Below, in pieces: positions 40,086 to 52,040 of a DNA stretch of 64,000 nucleotides. This DNA is from Neoechinorhynchus agilis (Eukaryota; Acanthocephala): NCBI GenBank assembly GCA_051530055.1, contig CM121343.1, positions 3,596,001 to 3,660,000 on the forward strand, written 5' to 3'. Every line of letters begins with the position of its first letter. Within the stretch, counting starts at the first letter, position 1. Both the position numbers and the translations under genes were made by a program. The notes beneath the pieces are model-generated. The model worked only from the letters and a program-made list of their open reading frames with translations. It was not told the origin of the DNA and ran no database searches.

Positions 40086-40984
40086 GACTGTAAGGATAAA
40101 TAAATAAATAAAAAGCTAGGCAACCGCTTGTAGCAATGGAGAATTCAAACATGGCCTTAAAAAACTTCTCTTTTATTCGAAAACGAATAATCTGATTATC
40201 TTGAAAGAGAAGGAGATGCCATTTCGATGATAAAAGGTGCAATAAAATATACGCAAATACTTGAAGAAATGGAAATAACTCTTGTACATATAAAACTACC
40301 TTGTGAGATTCTGCAATTGTTTCATTTTTCGTTGAGAAAAGAGTATACTTTTCATCTTAAAGGTGTAGGGAACGATTTTTAATCGTAATTTCTTCTTTGG
40401 GAGGAATATATCAATCGCTCATATTCAGAAACCGCAAATTTGAGCAATACCTCATCTGAGGATTTGGTGTTTAAATTTGCACTAACAACATTGATCTTAA
40501 CTTTTTTAAACTAAAATTAATGACGTTTTGATTGCTAGTGTTGATATTCGTAGCCATTGCATAATGGCTGCAGTTTTTTTGAAAGGAGCTTTAAATCAAG
40601 CCTTCTTTTTATGAAAATGTCTAGGAAAATTGTTTTTTATTAGTTCTTGGCGGCAGTTGGCAGGAAATTGCAAGAAATTAAAGGATAATATGTCAATCTG
40701 CGTTTCAAATCATTTTGATGAATCTAAAAATATGAATGCAATTATAGACGCCGGAACGGTTTCGCACGAAGAAATTGGTTATTTAAAAAGAGTTGCACGA
40801 GTGCCTCTAAGTTCACGAGTTATTTGTTTATGAATAACAAAAAGTGCAAGACTCCTATAGTTCACTTCGAATAGAAGTCGTGTAATGAATGTGAACAGTG
40901 GTAAGATATTTTCAAATTCAAATTCAAATTTGATTTATTTCAATTTTTTGATGATGTTTGTTTTAATATAAACGTGGTTCGTTA
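40086..40984. other. No recognisable gene
   Basis: AT-rich spacer; frames at 40630-40833 show no motif. Confidence 0.5.
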
Positions 40985-41245
40985 AACCAAAACCGGTCAC
41001 TGGGTTCCACGGGTGTGCGAGGCTGCTGGAAGGGTGGGGGTCAGGTTTGAGATCACCCATCAACCCGAAAGTGGGTTGGCCCTGGCCCTTCGAGTTCGGC
41101 TAAGTGCATTCGATGTGTGCAAGTCAGCCGAAAGGCTGCAGAAAAAAAGGAATATAGCCGCAAGGCTCAAAAAAAGATGTCGCAAGGCCAATCAATCAAT
41201 CTGAAGAACATAACCATGCGTATGTCTGACTGTAAGGATAAATAA
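40985..41245 (+). repeat. 5'-truncated copy of the SINE-like 300-bp repeat
   Basis: Begins at CCGGTCACTGGGTTCCACGG and lacks the B-box-bearing head. Its 3' end matches the end of the last unit of the 38.6-40.1 kb array (TCTGACTGTAAGGATAAATAA). Confidence 0.85.
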
Positions 41246-41939
41246 GTTAAACCAACCTGTACAGGTGAATTTTTTTAGCTAACAAATACGGTTTCAGTGT
41301 TGCACGACAAGTAATCTTAGCGCTGCTTCAGTGAAGATGGAGGGCGAATAAGAAGTTGGAGGTCAAATAGGATTGTTGGAGATCGTATCATGTTGATTTT
41401 TATGGACTACTCGATTAATCCACGCATGCTGGACGCTACATGGTTGAATAAACTCACTATCGATGCATTAAACTTCTCTATAAGAGACGCTGCATGTGCA
41501 ATATGAAGCCACATTTCGGAAAGTCCGACATTAGAAGTCATCACTAATATTTTGTTATAGTTAGTGTCATGGTTCGGTCTAAGAATATCAGCGATATAAT
41601 TTTAACAAGAACAATCATTTTATTGAACTCTTGACCAATGAATAAGCTTTTATTTGTATGCAAAATTTAGAGGCGAAGAATGACCACCTGAATTTCTAAC
41701 GGTAGGATCTTAGCAATCATTCATGTAATTAATTCGATTTTTTAAATGTCGAAATTTACAAAAAGCCATCGAGACATGAAGAGGTTATAGCCGATATACT
41801 AAGCCAGTTTTAATTTTTGTAAGTTCCTAATTATATTTGATTGGTGAATTCAAAATAAGGCATGAAAATATTAAATATATTCTTTGGAGTTTTCCCCAAT
41901 CATGGTTTGCCCGTCCAGCCCGAATCAAATTTTGCTTTT
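41246..41939. other. No recognisable gene
   Basis: AT-rich spacer between repeats with no motif found. Confidence 0.4.
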
Positions 41940-42690
41940 CATACACGGCCGAATGGACACCCGCAGTCCATAGATTTTGGTCTGGGAAGCGCTGGTCTGC
42001 GCTCAATGCCCCAAGACTGTACGGTTATAAGTTTGTACATCCCTTCGGATTCTCAGATACCTCAAAGAGGCGGGACTCATCAGTGAGTTTTTTCCCGTCA
42101 ACAGTATTTCGTCCCCTTTGGTTGTGCGTCAGCAACGGTAACGGATTCTAACCCGTTGAACCTTACTGGAATCTGGAGCATTAGTCCACTTAACCACCTC
42201 AGCACACTACGGAATAGCCAGGATAAGCTTTCCGATTTTTTAGAATTTTTATCTGTGGCTCAACCAAGTCTTTTTGATAGATACTTTATTATTTCATACA
42301 CGGCCGAATGGACACCCGCAGTCCATAGATTTTGGTCTGGGAAGCGCTGGTCTGCGCTCAATGCCCCAAGACCGTACGGTTATAAGTTTGTACATCCCTT
42401 CGGATCCTCAGATACCTCCAGGAGGCGGGACTCCTCAGTGAGTTTTCTCCCGTCAACAGTATTTCGTCCCCTTTGGTTGTGCGTCAGCAACGGTAACGGA
42501 TTCTAACCCGTTGACCCTTACTGGAATCTGGAGCATTAGTCCACTTAACCACCTCAGCACACTACGGAATAGCCAGGATAAGCTTTCCGATTTTTTAGAA
42601 TTTTTATCTGTGGCTCAGCCAAGTCTTTTTGATAGATATTTTATTATTTCATACACGGCCGAATGGACACCCGCAGTCCACCGATTTCGA
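41940..42690 (-). repeat. 355-bp tandem array, each unit holding a SINE
   Basis: CATACACGGCCGAATGGACA begins at 41940, 42295 and 42650, an exact period of 355. Each full unit contains, on the minus strand, a copy of the tRNA-derived SINE seen at 217-737 plus about 85 bases of upstream sequence (TCCATAGATTTTGGTCTGGG). The two full units differ at few positions. The third is cut after about 40 bases. Frames of about 110 codons inside are repeat-derived. Confidence 0.95.
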
Positions 42691-43256
42691 TTTGAAGATG
42701 CTTTATTTGTCCAACCCCAGATAGCGGATTAACCTTTACTCCATGGTGATTTAAACTTTAACAACTTAATATTAGTTTTAGTGTTAATGAAGCCATGCGC
42801 AATCTACTGACTTGTGTTTTTAATTGATATAATACAAATAATAGCATTCGTCCTTTGCTGCAACTAAGATTGTCATTTTTATGAGGAATTCAAGTAAAGG
42901 CTAACAGATGAGTAGTGCTAAGATTGCCGAGTCGACACAAACTTAATTTGATCGTCTTTTAGATTTAAATTCAATTTATCCGCAACAGCACGAGTCATTT
43001 CCTTAATTAAGGTTAAATTAAATGTCCGACAATCCCAAATAATTTGCTTTCTACAAATTTTTAACGTGAGTTGATTAGTAAGTTTTTAGTATTAACTTGA
43101 GATTCAGAATGGCGGACAATATAAGAACATTATCAAAATATGAATTGTGAAATTCTAAAGTTATTCCTTTGGACATTTCACTAACAAAAATTATGACATT
43201 GAACAGTTTTTTTCCAAAATACGTCATGTTTGTGGTTCATGGGTTCTCCAGAGATA
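42691..43256. other. No recognisable gene
   Basis: AT-rich sequence without recognised motifs. Confidence 0.5.
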
Positions 43257-43379
43257 GAATTATTGTTTAGGTCTTCACCCGGACTAACTAACAAACTGAG
43301 ATGATGAACCCGACGAAGTTCGTAGAACGTCTTTAATTAAAAAATGTTTACTGGGGTTAAGACTTCTAAACAATAATTC
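43257..43379. repeat. MITE-like element, family 2
   Basis: The ends GAATTATTGTTTAG and CTAAACAATAATTC are exact inverses. The inner part (GATGAACCCGACGARGTTCG, then AACGTCTTTAAT) also occurs at about 8732-8765, inside an intron of the uncharacterised gene at 8.2-10.1 kb. Confidence 0.8.
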
Positions 43380-43414
43380 CAATCACATATCGACACTCCA
43401 AAGATTAAAAAAAT

Positions 43415-43621
43415 TCAGTTACAATTAGAGATGTTTGATAAAATTTTCGGCCTTTTCGTTGGCCTTCTTCAATCAATCTTCAATTTAAAAGAAGTTCACA
43501 GTTGAAAAAACTTCCAAACACTCCTTTTAAATTGTAGATTGACTGAAGAATGCCAACGAAAAGGCCGAAAATTTTCAAGATAAATCTATTTTCTGAATCA
43601 AACATCGCTAATTGAAACTGA
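43415..43621. repeat. Foldback element, about 80-bp arms
   Basis: Left arm 43415-43495 and right arm about 43540-43621 pair. Both include a copy of GGCCTTTTCGTTGGC or its inverse, and ends TCAGTTACAATTAGAG and CTAATTGAAACTGA. A related half (AAATTTCGGCCTTAGCGTAG) lies near 52316. Confidence 0.85.
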
Positions 43622-43625
43622 AACT

Positions 43626-43883
43626 ATAATGAATACTTTCTTTACAATTAAAAAATTTATGATTCTACATTGAAAAGTGAAATTAAATTTTGCCTTCATT
43701 TATTTTTGTTTTGGTTCGAGTAACGACAAAATGAGATTAATAATCTCCTAAACCATAATGAATACTTTCTTTACAATTAAAAAATTTATGGTTCTACATT
43801 GAAAAGTGAAATTAAATTTTGCCTTCATTTATTTTTGTTTTGGTTCGAGTAACGAAAAAATGAGATTAATAATCTCCTAAAAA
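43626..43883. repeat. 129-bp direct duplication
   Basis: Two almost identical copies start with ATAATGAATACTTTCTTTAC at 43626 and 43755. Confidence 0.95.
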
Positions 43884-43977
43884 ATTCTCATCAAGGGTAA
43901 AAAATGAAAAGCCACATTCACACAGTTTACTTCACAAACGTCACTAATCTTCGTTTAATTATTTCCTTAATTATCGA

Positions 43978-44165
43978 CAGAGAAAATCCTTCGGGTAAGT
44001 CAAAGTATAATTTTGGTGAACATACTCCTCCGGTCATAACCTATTTGATTTTGATTTATTGTAACCTCGCCTCATCAGTCATTGCTTGTAAGTTTTTCCA
44101 ATAAATCAAAATCAAATGGGCTGTGACCGGCGGAGTATGTTCACCAAAATTATATTTCCTTAAGT
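43978..44165. repeat. Foldback element with AAAATCCTTCGGG end
   Basis: Arms 44001-44060 and 44100-44160 pair with few mismatches. The left flank is AGAGAAAATCCTTCGGGT, the same block that opens the ~137-bp satellite units and the element at 52030. The tip carries CATTGCTTGTAAGTTTTT, the shared loop motif. Confidence 0.85.
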
Positions 44166-45290
44166 AAGAATCGCAAAATTTATCCGATAGAAACAATTAA
44201 AATCGACAATACCTCGGATTTTTGACTAAACATGAAAACTGCCATCAACTTTATTGATGAAAATTTTAGAACTTCGCAATACGTATTTAAAAATTGTAAT
44301 AGTTGCAATATCGAATAGTATACACAACTCCTGGAAATGTTTAAGCATTCTAAAAATCCCACAATCATGTTTATGGCTGTTAATCGATAAACCGTACGAG
44401 CCCATCCTGCAACCTGGAACAAATTCTCCATGCGGTGCAGTGTTGATACTGTGCAAGGTAAAAGATTCCGAGGGGGATTTCTAGATAAACACAATAAAGC
44501 ATTTATTCATATTCAACTCAGCAGCTTGATTCAAGATGTCAAAACGAATTTGAATATACAGCATATTTATTAAATTAAGCTAATAAAGAAAACAAATTTT
44601 ATATTCATCCAAATGAGGAACAAAAAAATAATTTTTTATATAAAATAACCAATCTTTAATTAATATTTCATCGTTGCACTTTTTAAATAAAAGCACTTAA
44701 GGAAGCAATTTTTATTGTTTGGTCTCCATATTTTTTTCATTCAATAGAATGTGTTCAAGATCAGGTTTTTAAAAAAATCTTAAAAATAAAGGCCACAAGA
44801 AAACAAAATGTAATCGTTAGTGTTCAAAACATATTCATTAACAAAATTTCACATGATTTTTATAAAATAGCAAATCTTTAACTACTGTTGCGTTCTAAAG
44901 ACAAACTGCACTGTGACAATAAAAATTTGAATCTAAAGGAATCTCTTAAATAAAAGCACATAATGAAATAAATTTGGTTCCTTGGCCTTCACAAATCCTT
45001 CATCCAATAAAAAGTTTTAAGATCTAGTTTTCCAATGACTAATAAATGCGAAATTATTGTTGTATTTTAGAAATTGACTGAAAGATGTGAAAACGATTCG
45101 CGTTTGCACGAATCTTTTTGAAATAACCACACTTGAGGAAACAAATTTGATTCGTCGGCCTTCACAAATCCTTCATCCAATCAGAAATCTGTAAAATTCG
45201 GTTACAGAATGTAAGAAACGACGAAAAATAAATAGTTTCAGCCCACTAATTATTATTTCAATAAATAAATTCTTCCAAAATATGTTTTGT
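44166..45290. other. Intergenic DNA with diverged repeats
   Basis: Three diverged copies of a block ending in TTCACAAATCCTTCATCCAA lie near 44.68-44.77, 44.94-45.02 and 45.12-45.20 kb. No gene recognised. Confidence 0.5.
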
Positions 45291-45369
45291 GGGGAAGTAT
45301 GAGTACAAATCACAGTTGCATACAATACAGAAATTTGTTTAATTACTTAGACTCAGATTCATACTGCTC

Positions 45370-45500
45370 ATCGGTGATTTTCGTCCACTTTGGTTTTGAG
45401 TCATCGGCGATCGTGGATTTGAACCCTTTGACACTACAACAGGGATTCGGCACTAAATTTCACTTGACCACCTCAACACAACTTCGGAATGTACAAGCTC
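45370..45500 (-). repeat. Old copy of the tRNA-derived SINE
   Basis: Aligns with the minus SINE at 217-382 over its tRNA-like end (CACTTGACCACCTCAACACA and the degenerate B box GGATTTGAACC) but with many differences. It abuts the satellite that starts at about 45.56 kb. Confidence 0.7.
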
Positions 45501-45559
45501 AGCACGTTTTATACCTTGGGATAAGTGTTGAATACTTTAATGTCTACTATCAAGCCGGG

Positions 45560-47305
45560 TTTGAAAATCTTTGTTTTTCTCGCGAAATATTTCTTAGCAA
45601 TAAAATACTTTTTATCCGAGGAATATCTCCACCACAATTCTAACTTTATCATCCCGAAGGATTTTCTCTATATGACTTTTAAAAACAAGAATTGTCGTGA
45701 AGATACTCCTTCGGTTAAGAAATATTTCTTCGCAATAAAATATCTTTTAACTATGAGGGATATCTCCACCACGATTCTAACTTTATCATCCCGAAGGATT
45801 TTCTTTATATGACTTTTAAAAAGTAGAATCGTCGTGAGGATACTCCCAGGATAAAGAGGTATTTTATTGCTCAGAAATACCTTTTAACCAGGGGGAATAT
45901 CTTCACCACAATTCTAACTTTATCATCCTGAAGGATTTTCTCTATATGACTTTTAAAAACTAGAATCGTCGTGAAGATACTCCTTCGCTTAAGAAATATT
46001 TCTTCGCAATAAAATATCTTTTAACTAAGAGGAATATCTCCACCACGATTCTAACTTTATCATCCCGAAGGATTTTCTTTATATGACTTTTAAAAAGTAG
46101 AATCGTCGTGAAGATACTCCCCGGATAAAGAGGTATTCTATTGCTCAGAAATACCTTTTAACCAAGGAGAATATCTCCACCACGATCCTAACATTATCAT
46201 CCCGAAGGATTTTCTTTATATGACTTTTAAAAAGTAGAATCGTCGTGAAGATACTCCCCGGATAAAGAGGTATTCTATTGCTCAGAAATACCTTTTAACC
46301 AAGGAGAATATCTCTACCACAATTCTAACTTTATCATCCCGAAGGATTTTCTCTATATGACTTTTGAAAACTAGAATCGTCGAGAAGATACTCCCCGGAT
46401 AAAGAGGTATTCTATTGCTCAGAAATACCTTTTAACCAAGGAGAATATCTACAATTCTAACTTTATCATCCCGAAGGATTTTCTCTATATGACTTTTGAA
46501 AACTAGAATCGTCGAGAAGATACTCCCCGGATAAAGAGGTATTCTATTGCTCAGAAATACCTTTAACCAAGGAGAATATCTCACCACAATTCTAACTTTA
46601 TCATCCCGAAGGATTTTCTCTATATGACTTTTGAAAACTAGAATCGTCGAGAAGATACTCCCCGGATAAAGAGGTATTCTATTGCTCAGAAATACCTTTT
46701 AACCAAGGAGAATATCTCCACCACAATTCTAACTTCATCCCGAAGGATTTTCTCTATATGACTTTTGAAAACTAGAATCGTCGAGAAGATACTCCCCGGA
46801 TAAAGAGGTATTCTATTGCTCAGAAATACCTTTTAACCAAGGAGAATATCTCCACCACGATTCTAACTTTATCATCCCGAAGGATTTTCTCTATATGACT
46901 TTTGAAAACTAGAATCGTCGAGAAGATACTCCCCGGATAAAGAGGTATTCTATTGCTCAGAAATACCTTTTAACCAAGGAGAATATCTCCACCACGATTC
47001 TAACTTTATCATCCCGAAGGATTTTCTCTATATGACTTTTGAAAACTAGAATCGTCGAGAAGATACTCCCCGGATAAAGAGGTATTCTATTGCTCAGAAA
47101 TACCTTTTAACCAAGGGGAATATCTCCACCACAATTCTAACTTTATCATCCCGAAGGATTTTCTCTATATGACTTTTGAAAACTAGAATCGTCGAGAAGA
47201 TACTCCCCTGATAAAGAGGTATTCTATTGCTCAGAAATACCTTTTAACCAAGGGGAATATCGTCACCACAATTCTAACTTTGTCATCCCGAAGGATTTTC
47301 GATTA
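45560..47305 (-). repeat. ~137-bp satellite array B, inverted to array A
   Basis: About 13 units marked by ATCATCCCGAAGGATTTTC, spaced about 133-138 (near 45648, 45786, 45921, 46058, 46196, 46333 and so on to 47281). Units from about 46.3 kb on are very similar to one another. The left edge (TTTGAAAATCTTTGTTTTTC) matches, inverted, the right edge of array A at about 29.73 kb. The right edge ends about 95 bases before the CCT8 start codon. Confidence 0.95.
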
Positions 47306-47398
47306 AACGTCAGTATTTCTTGTACGATTCTTCCGTGTTTGGTTCTGCCGATCATGTTTGCGATGTACCATTAAGAAACCTACGATTTTGACAGAAAA

Positions 47399-49498
47399 AT
47401 GGCTGCCCTTCCTCGTGGACCAGGATTTCAGTCTATGCTGAAGGAGGGATCAAAGTACCTCGAGGGTGCCGATGACGTTTTAAATCGGAATATCGATGCT
47501 TGTGTCCTTTTGGCTAAATTGACATCAACTGGTTATGGGCCTTTTGGCCTGTCGAAGTTCGTGATCAATCACTTGGACAAACTTCAGGTTACAAGCGATG
47601 CTTCGACTATACTCAGTGAGGCTGAAGTCGATCAGCCGGCAGCAAGAATACTGGCTCAAGCCTGTCAGCAAATGGCGAAGGAAGTAGGTGATGGTACTAA
47701 TTTTGTTTTACTTTTCGCTGCAAGCCTTCTTCAGCGTTCAAGACCGAATCTCTTGAGAATGGGGGTTCGTCCAGCTCAAATCATGGCTGGGTTTGAACTC
47801 GCTTACCAGAAAGCGCTTGAAGAGATGGATAACATAGTTGTTGATGAGATCAAAGATTTGTCTGAGGTGGATAAAGTATCCAATGTACTTCGCTCAGTTA
47901 TGTCGGCGAAGCAAGTCGGTTCCGTGCCACGTCTTAGTAGATTGCTAGCTGAAGCCTGCGTGGATGCGTCTAACGCTCGTCTTCATCGTAACGATGGTTC
48001 ATCGACCTTTCTGGATGTGGATAATGTAAGGATATGCAAGATTCTTGGTGGATCAGTTGACCAGAGTTTTATTGTTCGTGGAATGGTTCTTAAGTCCGAC
48101 GTTGAAGGTGATATAAAATCCCTTGTTAGCTCTGATGGATCTAATAACTTAAGAGTTGCAATGTATAGCTGTCCCGTTGATATCGCAGTGCTTGAGACGA
48201 AGGGAACGGTTCTTATGACAAATGCCGAGGAACTTCTGTCGTTTAGTAAAGGCGAAGAAAGTCGTTTGTATAATCAACTAAAGGCAATCGCACAAACTGG
48301 TGTTCAAGTGATCGTGTCCGGTACAAAGTTCAGTGAGATGGCAATTCATTTTTGCAATCAGTTGGGCATGGTCGCCGTCAAATGTATCTCTAAATTTGAT
48401 TTAAGGCGAGTTTCAAGGCTCACTCGTGCTTTCGTTCATCCAACACTGATCGTGCCTAAACCCCATGAAATCGGGTTTTGTTCAAAAGTTGCAGTTAGTG
48501 AGTTGGGACGTACGGCCATTACGCTGATAGAAACGAGCTTATCCGAAAGTGAACTGAGAGTAAATGAAATCATGACTGTTGTTTTAAGAGGTTCCACTAT
48601 AGCATTCGCTCGCAGTTAAATCGAGAATCTTCACTATTAAAGTAGGAAAATGACTGTTGTTTTAAGAGGTTCCACTGTAGCATTCGCTCGCAGTTAAATC
48701 GAGAATCTTCACTATTAAAGTAGGAAAATGACTGTTGTTTTAAGAGGTTCCACTATAGCATTCGCTCGCAGTTAAATCGAGAATCTTCACTGTTAAAGTA
48801 GGAAAATGACTGTTGTTTTAAGAGGTTCCACTATAGCATTCGCTCGCAGTTAAATCGAGAATCTTCACTATTAAAGTAGGAAAATAATGACCCCCACCCA
48901 CCCACCGCCTCCTTTTCATGAATAGTGAACATTTTGTGTTTGCTTCTCATGATCGTAGTAACTTTTGACTGCGAATCAATGCAATAATGAAATATTGGAC
49001 GATGCTGAGAGAGCTTGTAGCACGGCGGTTAATGTATTTAAAGCATTAACAAAAGATCAACGTTTAGTGGCAGGTGCAGGAGCTTTCGAAATCGAGATGG
49101 TTTGTCGGATCAATCAGTATGCCACGACTATCAATCAAGGACTTGATCGTTTCATAATTCAATGTTTTGCTGAATCGTTCGATTTGATGCCGCGAATACT
49201 AGCTGATAATGCCGGTTTCAATGGAACAGAAATCTTAGCGCAGCTATATAATGCCCACCAACATGCGGGCATCAATGACGCTGGCATAGAGTTCGGTGAT
49301 GGATCTCAAAAACCGAAGGTGGTCAGTGTCAAGGATATGGCGCCGTTTTCTGTCTATGATCCCTTGCACGTTAAGAAATGGGCACTAAAGCACGGCTACA
49401 TGGCTGCTATTACTGTGCTTGGTGTCGACCGTTTGTTAGCCGCTAAACCTGCGGGTGGACCGAAATTAAAGGGATCATCAGGATGGGATGAGGACTGA
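47399..49498 (+). CDS. CCT8: T-complex protein 1 subunit theta (CCT8)
   Basis: Two exons (47399-48600 and about 48988-49498) encode about 570 residues; human CCT8 has 548. CCT8 is one of eight subunits of the cytosolic group II chaperonin that folds actin, tubulin and other proteins with ATP. Motifs seen are DACVLLAKLTSTGYGP (N-terminal nucleotide-site region, though human has the GPNG motif), EVGDGTNFV (the catalytic GDGTN), LRGST near the exon end, LVAGAGAFEIEM (the conserved GGGATE region) and the C-terminal AAKPAGGPK...GWDED (human MAKPAGGPKPP...WDDD). The ATG at 47399 begins MAALPRGPGFQSMLKEG. The single intron is atypical. A polyadenylation signal AATAAA lies at 49531-49536. Confidence 0.96.
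48572..48884 (+). repeat. 78-bp tandem repeat spanning the CCT8 exon-intron border, 4 copies
   Basis: ATGACTGTTGTTTTAAGAGG starts at 48572, 48650, 48728 and 48806, an exact period of 78. The first copy is the end of CCT8 exon 1 (MTVVLRGST) plus the start of the intron; the other three are intronic and almost identical to it. The unit has in-frame stops, so it does not lengthen the protein. Confidence 0.97.
48601..48987 (+). other. CCT8 intron, inverted-repeat ends, not GT-AG
   Basis: The frame must run LRGST...ILDDAERA (human LRGSTDNLMDDIERA). In the required exon 2 frame an in-frame TAA lies at 48959-48961, and no AG occurs between it and the conserved LDDAE codons, so no canonical acceptor is available. 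A frame-preserving choice is AG (48601) to AA (48987), giving RGSTIEILDDAERA; the end could slide by 3. Inverted ends GCATTCGCTCGCAGT (48602-48616) and ACTGCGAATCAATGC (48968-48982) match at 12 of 15. Confidence 0.75.
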
Positions 49499-49530
49499 TT
49501 ATGGTTTAAACAATGAGATTGAATTTGGCG

Positions 49531-49536
49531 AATAAA
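49531..49536 (+). terminator. CCT8 polyadenylation signal
   Basis: AATAAA 33 bases after the CCT8 stop codon, in AT-rich sequence. Confidence 0.6.
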
Positions 49537-49539
49537 ACG

Positions 49540-51700
49540 GCATTAAAATGATGGATTAGGCGCTGAGCTGAAATTTAGACCATGCATTTATGAGCTATAC
49601 CTAATCAGTAATGTCAATTTACCAACGCTCGTTTACAAGAACAAATTATCCGGCTTTAATTTTGGAATTTAAATTATAATCATGCGCTGTTTGTTGCGCT
49701 AAAAACATTCTATTGAAAATGTATACAAGCCAATTCCGATCTTTTAGTCGACTGCAGCTTTTTAATTGGAAGCATTTGTCTTCATCGAAAACAGATTCAG
49801 ACACAACGATCTTCTCTAAATTCAGAAAATCACTCAGCGAATTAGAATCATTCTATTGAGCTGAATTTAGGAGAAAATTTGTTGGCAATCGAAAACATAT
49901 AGACCTTGCATTAGTCTTCAAATAGGTGCCAGAAATCCAACCACGCTTCCCCGCCATTGACAAGTGCCCACCATCGTCTCAACGTCTAGTTTTGCAATGG
50001 TCAACCAGATCTGTGATCACAGGAGATGATCTCGGTAACACTCGTGAGGACTTTGGGTCCTCATTCCTTGCTCTTCTTTTGGTGATGGAAAGCAATATAA
50101 TGAATCAAATTGGATTGATCTTTCACTCAGGAACACATAGAAGAAAACCCTGACGAATCTGAGGTGGCCAACGACGACGATGTCGGAAATCCAACCACCC
50201 TTTAGTGGGAAACTCTAAAATACGGGACTACCCAGCAAAACTATGTCGGTTGGGACTTCGAGGGCCATTCGCCACCACGCTTTCCGGACAGGTCTTTTAG
50301 AAAACCTGAACATTGGTACGCAAAAGGGACTGGTGGAAGTTCTCAACGGTGATCCAGAATCTGCGGAGACTGGGCGTGGGTACTTTGGGTCCTCATTCCT
50401 TGCTCTTCTTTTGGTGATGGAAAGCAATATAATGAATCAAATTGGATTGATCTTCCACTTAGGAACACATAGAAGAAAACCCTTACGAATCTGAGGTGGC
50501 CAAAAACGTTTCTTCAAATCCGAATTTATGTTCTTTTTTTAAACCATTTGGACATTTAAATGGTATTTGATTAAGTTTGGGAGTCTTTATCATAAATCAA
50601 AGGCAAAGAAAATGAAGGCGTACAGCAATCCCTTTTGCCTAATCATGAAAGTCATAATTAGTACGTTATTAACATTCGACGAGTTGCAGTTTTTGAAACG
50701 ACAAATTTTATCGTCTTTAATGTTTACGATTCATCAACCAAAGGAAAAAGGTGAAAAAAACGTCAGTATAAAAGGCGAACTGTTCGATAAACTCGTCTAA
50801 ACCCAATATTCGGAATTCGGAAATTTTGTACACAAAGTAAGAAATCCAAAATGTGTGTGTTTAATATATAAAATTCTTTATAGAAGATTGCAGAGTTGGG
50901 CAGTTGCTTCACATGGCAAGACGTTATGCAAAAATCTAAGAATGTAGAATATCGGAAACTTTAGTGGGTAACCTAATTTTTCTCTTAATGGACTTCGAGA
51001 CACGTTTCCAATAATAATCTGTTTAAAATTGTCAGATAAGTCTTCTTATTGAAACCCTTAGGGACCGCCATATTCGTCAGGGATTCGCTGACTTGACATA
51101 CATTCGTACGGAATATTACATTACCTTTTCAGAAAAAATCGATTGCCATTTGTTCACTAATTAATCACTATAATTTTAAATCTTAAAAACAAGCATAATC
51201 CTGCGAGGGAGGATATAAGCGTTAAAGGGCACATTTTAAAAGCTTGTAGCCGTTAAATCACTTTATTTTCTGTGATGGAATGCTAATCAATCATTGCTAT
51301 TTTGCCATCAAAAGAAACGGTCCGAAAATTCGTTCGAATATTGAACAATATTTGCTGTTGTCGTCGGAGCACGAGTAGTGGCAGTTCCATAGCAAGCCAG
51401 ATAACAAAGATGATAGAGCAAAAGATGGTGTAATCGAACGGAAAATTGTGAAGGAAAAAGATGTGACGTGTAGTTTTCTGAAACGATTCTCCAAGGTTTA
51501 AAACTAAGGGATTGATTGGAGATGCCTACGATGCGAATTTTGGCATTTGAGCACAATTTTTTGATTGACCATTTGGTAGGCGATAATCCCTAAAATCACC
51601 ATCAACCTCACTAAGGATTCCATTTCATCGAGTTTTCCAGAAGATCCTTAATGAAAATGTACCTAAGCGCTAATAAAAACCAATGCAACCGAAATATTAA
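49540..51700. other. No recognisable gene; one partial duplication
   Basis: About 50050-50168 and 50379-50503 are near-identical direct copies (TTTGGGTCCTCATTCCTTGC ... GAATCTGAGGTGGCCA), about 330 bases apart. Frames of 60-80 codons span them but show no known motif and look repeat-derived. Confidence 0.55.
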
Positions 51701-51719
51701 TCCGTGTGCTTTATTAAAG

Positions 51720-52040
51720 TTTCAACATCGATCATTTACAAAAGTGTTACTTTTGCTAATGACATAACTTTTGTAATTAAAAAACTCACAGGGTTTAAAT
51801 CAGATAAAACTGCGCTGATCCAACAATATATTGATTATCATATTTCATTTTTATCTAAAATGAACTTATTCCTAAATGAATCAAAAACACAGTGTATTTC
51901 TAAAATGCTCGGTCCATTAGGCAAGATCTTAAGCTCTTCTTCAATAATCAACACCCCTCACAATCTACGCATCCTCGGGCACACTTTCAATGTTAATCTT
52001 TCACCCAAATTTGATGTTAATAAAATGAAAAACCATCGAC
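51720..52040 (+). pseudogene. LINE reverse transcriptase fragment
   Basis: The plus strand encodes VTFANDITFVIKKLTG, then YIDYHISFLSKMNLFLNESK and NLRILGHTFN. This matches the LINE region from the catalytic block (YADDI in live elements, here altered) through the LN-KT block to the LG-F block. The coding similarity stops where the foldback element at 52030 begins, suggesting the foldback inserted into, or recombined with, the LINE copy. Confidence 0.7.

Noticed and set aside
41837-42732. Frames of about 73-116 codons with an identical core
   Set aside because: Encoded by the 355-bp SINE-bearing tandem unit, antisense to the SINE.
49926-50494. 75-83 codon plus-strand frames
   Set aside because: They span a local direct duplication and show no recognisable domain.
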